A stretch of 23,412 nt of DNA from CAZBQG01 sp964493945 (GTDB lineage Bacteria; Pseudomonadota; Alphaproteobacteria; Rhodospirillales; UBA2165). A program made the position numbers and the translations under genes. Position 1 is the first letter of the stretch; every line of letters starts with the position of its first letter. Below the pieces are notes generated by a model, which made no database searches, was not told the DNA's origin, and worked only from the letters and a program-made list of their open reading frames with translations. Where the stretch lies: positions 1 through 23,412 of the forward strand of contig CAZBQG010000031.1 in assembly GCA_964493945.1 (NCBI GenBank). The letters run 5' to 3'. Below are positions 23,148-23,412 of the stretch, piece after piece.

Positions 23148-23412
23148 TTGACCACAAAAGCTGAAAATGAGCTTCTGACACAAACAAACGCGGGCACGCC
23201 CATGGGCGAACTCATGCGCCAATATTGGCTGCCCATTGCCAAATCATCCGAATTTGAACCCGATGGCGACCCGGTGCGCCTAATGCTTCTGGGTGAAAAG
23301 CTGATCGGTTTTCGGGATTCAACGGGCTGTATCGGGGTGATGGATCACCGCTGCCCCCATCGATGCGCCTCTTTCTTTTTTGGCCGCAACGAAGAGAACG
23401 GTATCCGTTGCA
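23148..23412 (+). CDS. Rieske aromatic-ring oxygenase, large subunit (5' part only)
   Basis: The first 88 codons are present; the gene leaves the window. The product starts MTTKAENELLTQTNAGTPMG and then has ELMRQYWLPIAKSSEF, followed by the start of a Rieske [2Fe-2S] site: Cys69-Pro-His71 in HRCPHRC and Cys88 in GIRC. The final ligand His would lie just beyond the edge. This layout is that of phthalate 4,5-dioxygenase/vanillate demethylase-type oxygenases, which hydroxylate or demethylate aromatic acids using O2. The start is TTG, chosen because GGGGAGGG lies at ideal distance and the protein then matches the family N-terminus. The substrate cannot be told from this part. The hairpin before it may regulate translation. 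Confidence 0.85.
   Translation, partial: MTTKAENELLTQTNAGTPMGELMRQYWLPIAKSSEFEPDGDPVRLMLLGEKLIGFRDSTGCIGVMDHRCPHRCASFFFGRNEENGIRC

Overview
The window reads as chromosomal DNA of a GC-rich alphaproteobacterium, probably Rhodospirillales-like. The basis is gene content and protein style: a long IorB, a signal-peptide M48 protease with a TPR tail, an alphaproteobacterial-type Ggt, and GTG/TTG starts behind clear Shine-Dalgarno sequences. This is inference, since no rRNA or marker gene is present. Genes are tightly packed, no gene-free stretch exceeds 300 bases, and I saw no tRNA, rRNA, CRISPR array or intact insertion sequence.

Region 1 (1-2402, minus strand) looks like a partly decaying operon. 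In transcription order it holds a 4-hydroxybenzoyl-CoA-type thioesterase with an in-frame stop, a DUF4863 (4-hydroxylaminobenzoate-lyase-like) gene with two single-base frameshifts, and an unknown integral membrane protein. The start of a branched-chain-amino-acid-type ABC substrate-binding protein follows and runs off the window edge.

Region 2 (2403-13069, plus strand) is the most interesting part. A control region carries a 23-bp tandem repeat, a promoter candidate and a 12-bp palindrome. It precedes iorA-iorB (aryl-pyruvate:ferredoxin oxidoreductase), the Fe-S and FAD subunits of a 4-hydroxybenzoyl-CoA reductase (hcrC, hcrB), and a RidA-family protein. The molybdenum catalytic subunit hcrA is absent from the window. 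A second promoter-like region shares the palindrome core CCTATAGG. It precedes an acyl-CoA dehydrogenase and a complete sodium-pump glutaconyl-CoA decarboxylase set (gcdA, gcdC, a 54-codon gcdD, gcdB) plus a small two-helix membrane protein. A coherent reading is anaerobic or microoxic aromatic catabolism. IorAB would deliver low-potential electrons, the Hcr-type subunits would pass them to an aryl-CoA reductase, and the acyl-CoA dehydrogenase with the Gcd complex would finish glutaryl-CoA to crotonyl-CoA while storing the decarboxylation energy as a sodium gradient.

Region 3 (13042-16142) has a class-I glutamine-amidotransferase-like hydrolase (PuuD type) converging on wecC-wecB, which make UDP-ManNAcA for surface polysaccharide. 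Region 4 (16268-19194) is envelope quality control: a secreted protein of two PDZ domains without a protease, a DsbA/ScsC-like thiol oxidoreductase and a BepA-like M48 metalloprotease. Region 5 (19172-23412, plus strand) has a lipoprotein gamma-glutamyltransferase, an alpha/beta hydrolase, a MATE exporter and the start of a Rieske aromatic-ring oxygenase. The oxygenase has a TTG start and a hairpin over its ribosome binding site.
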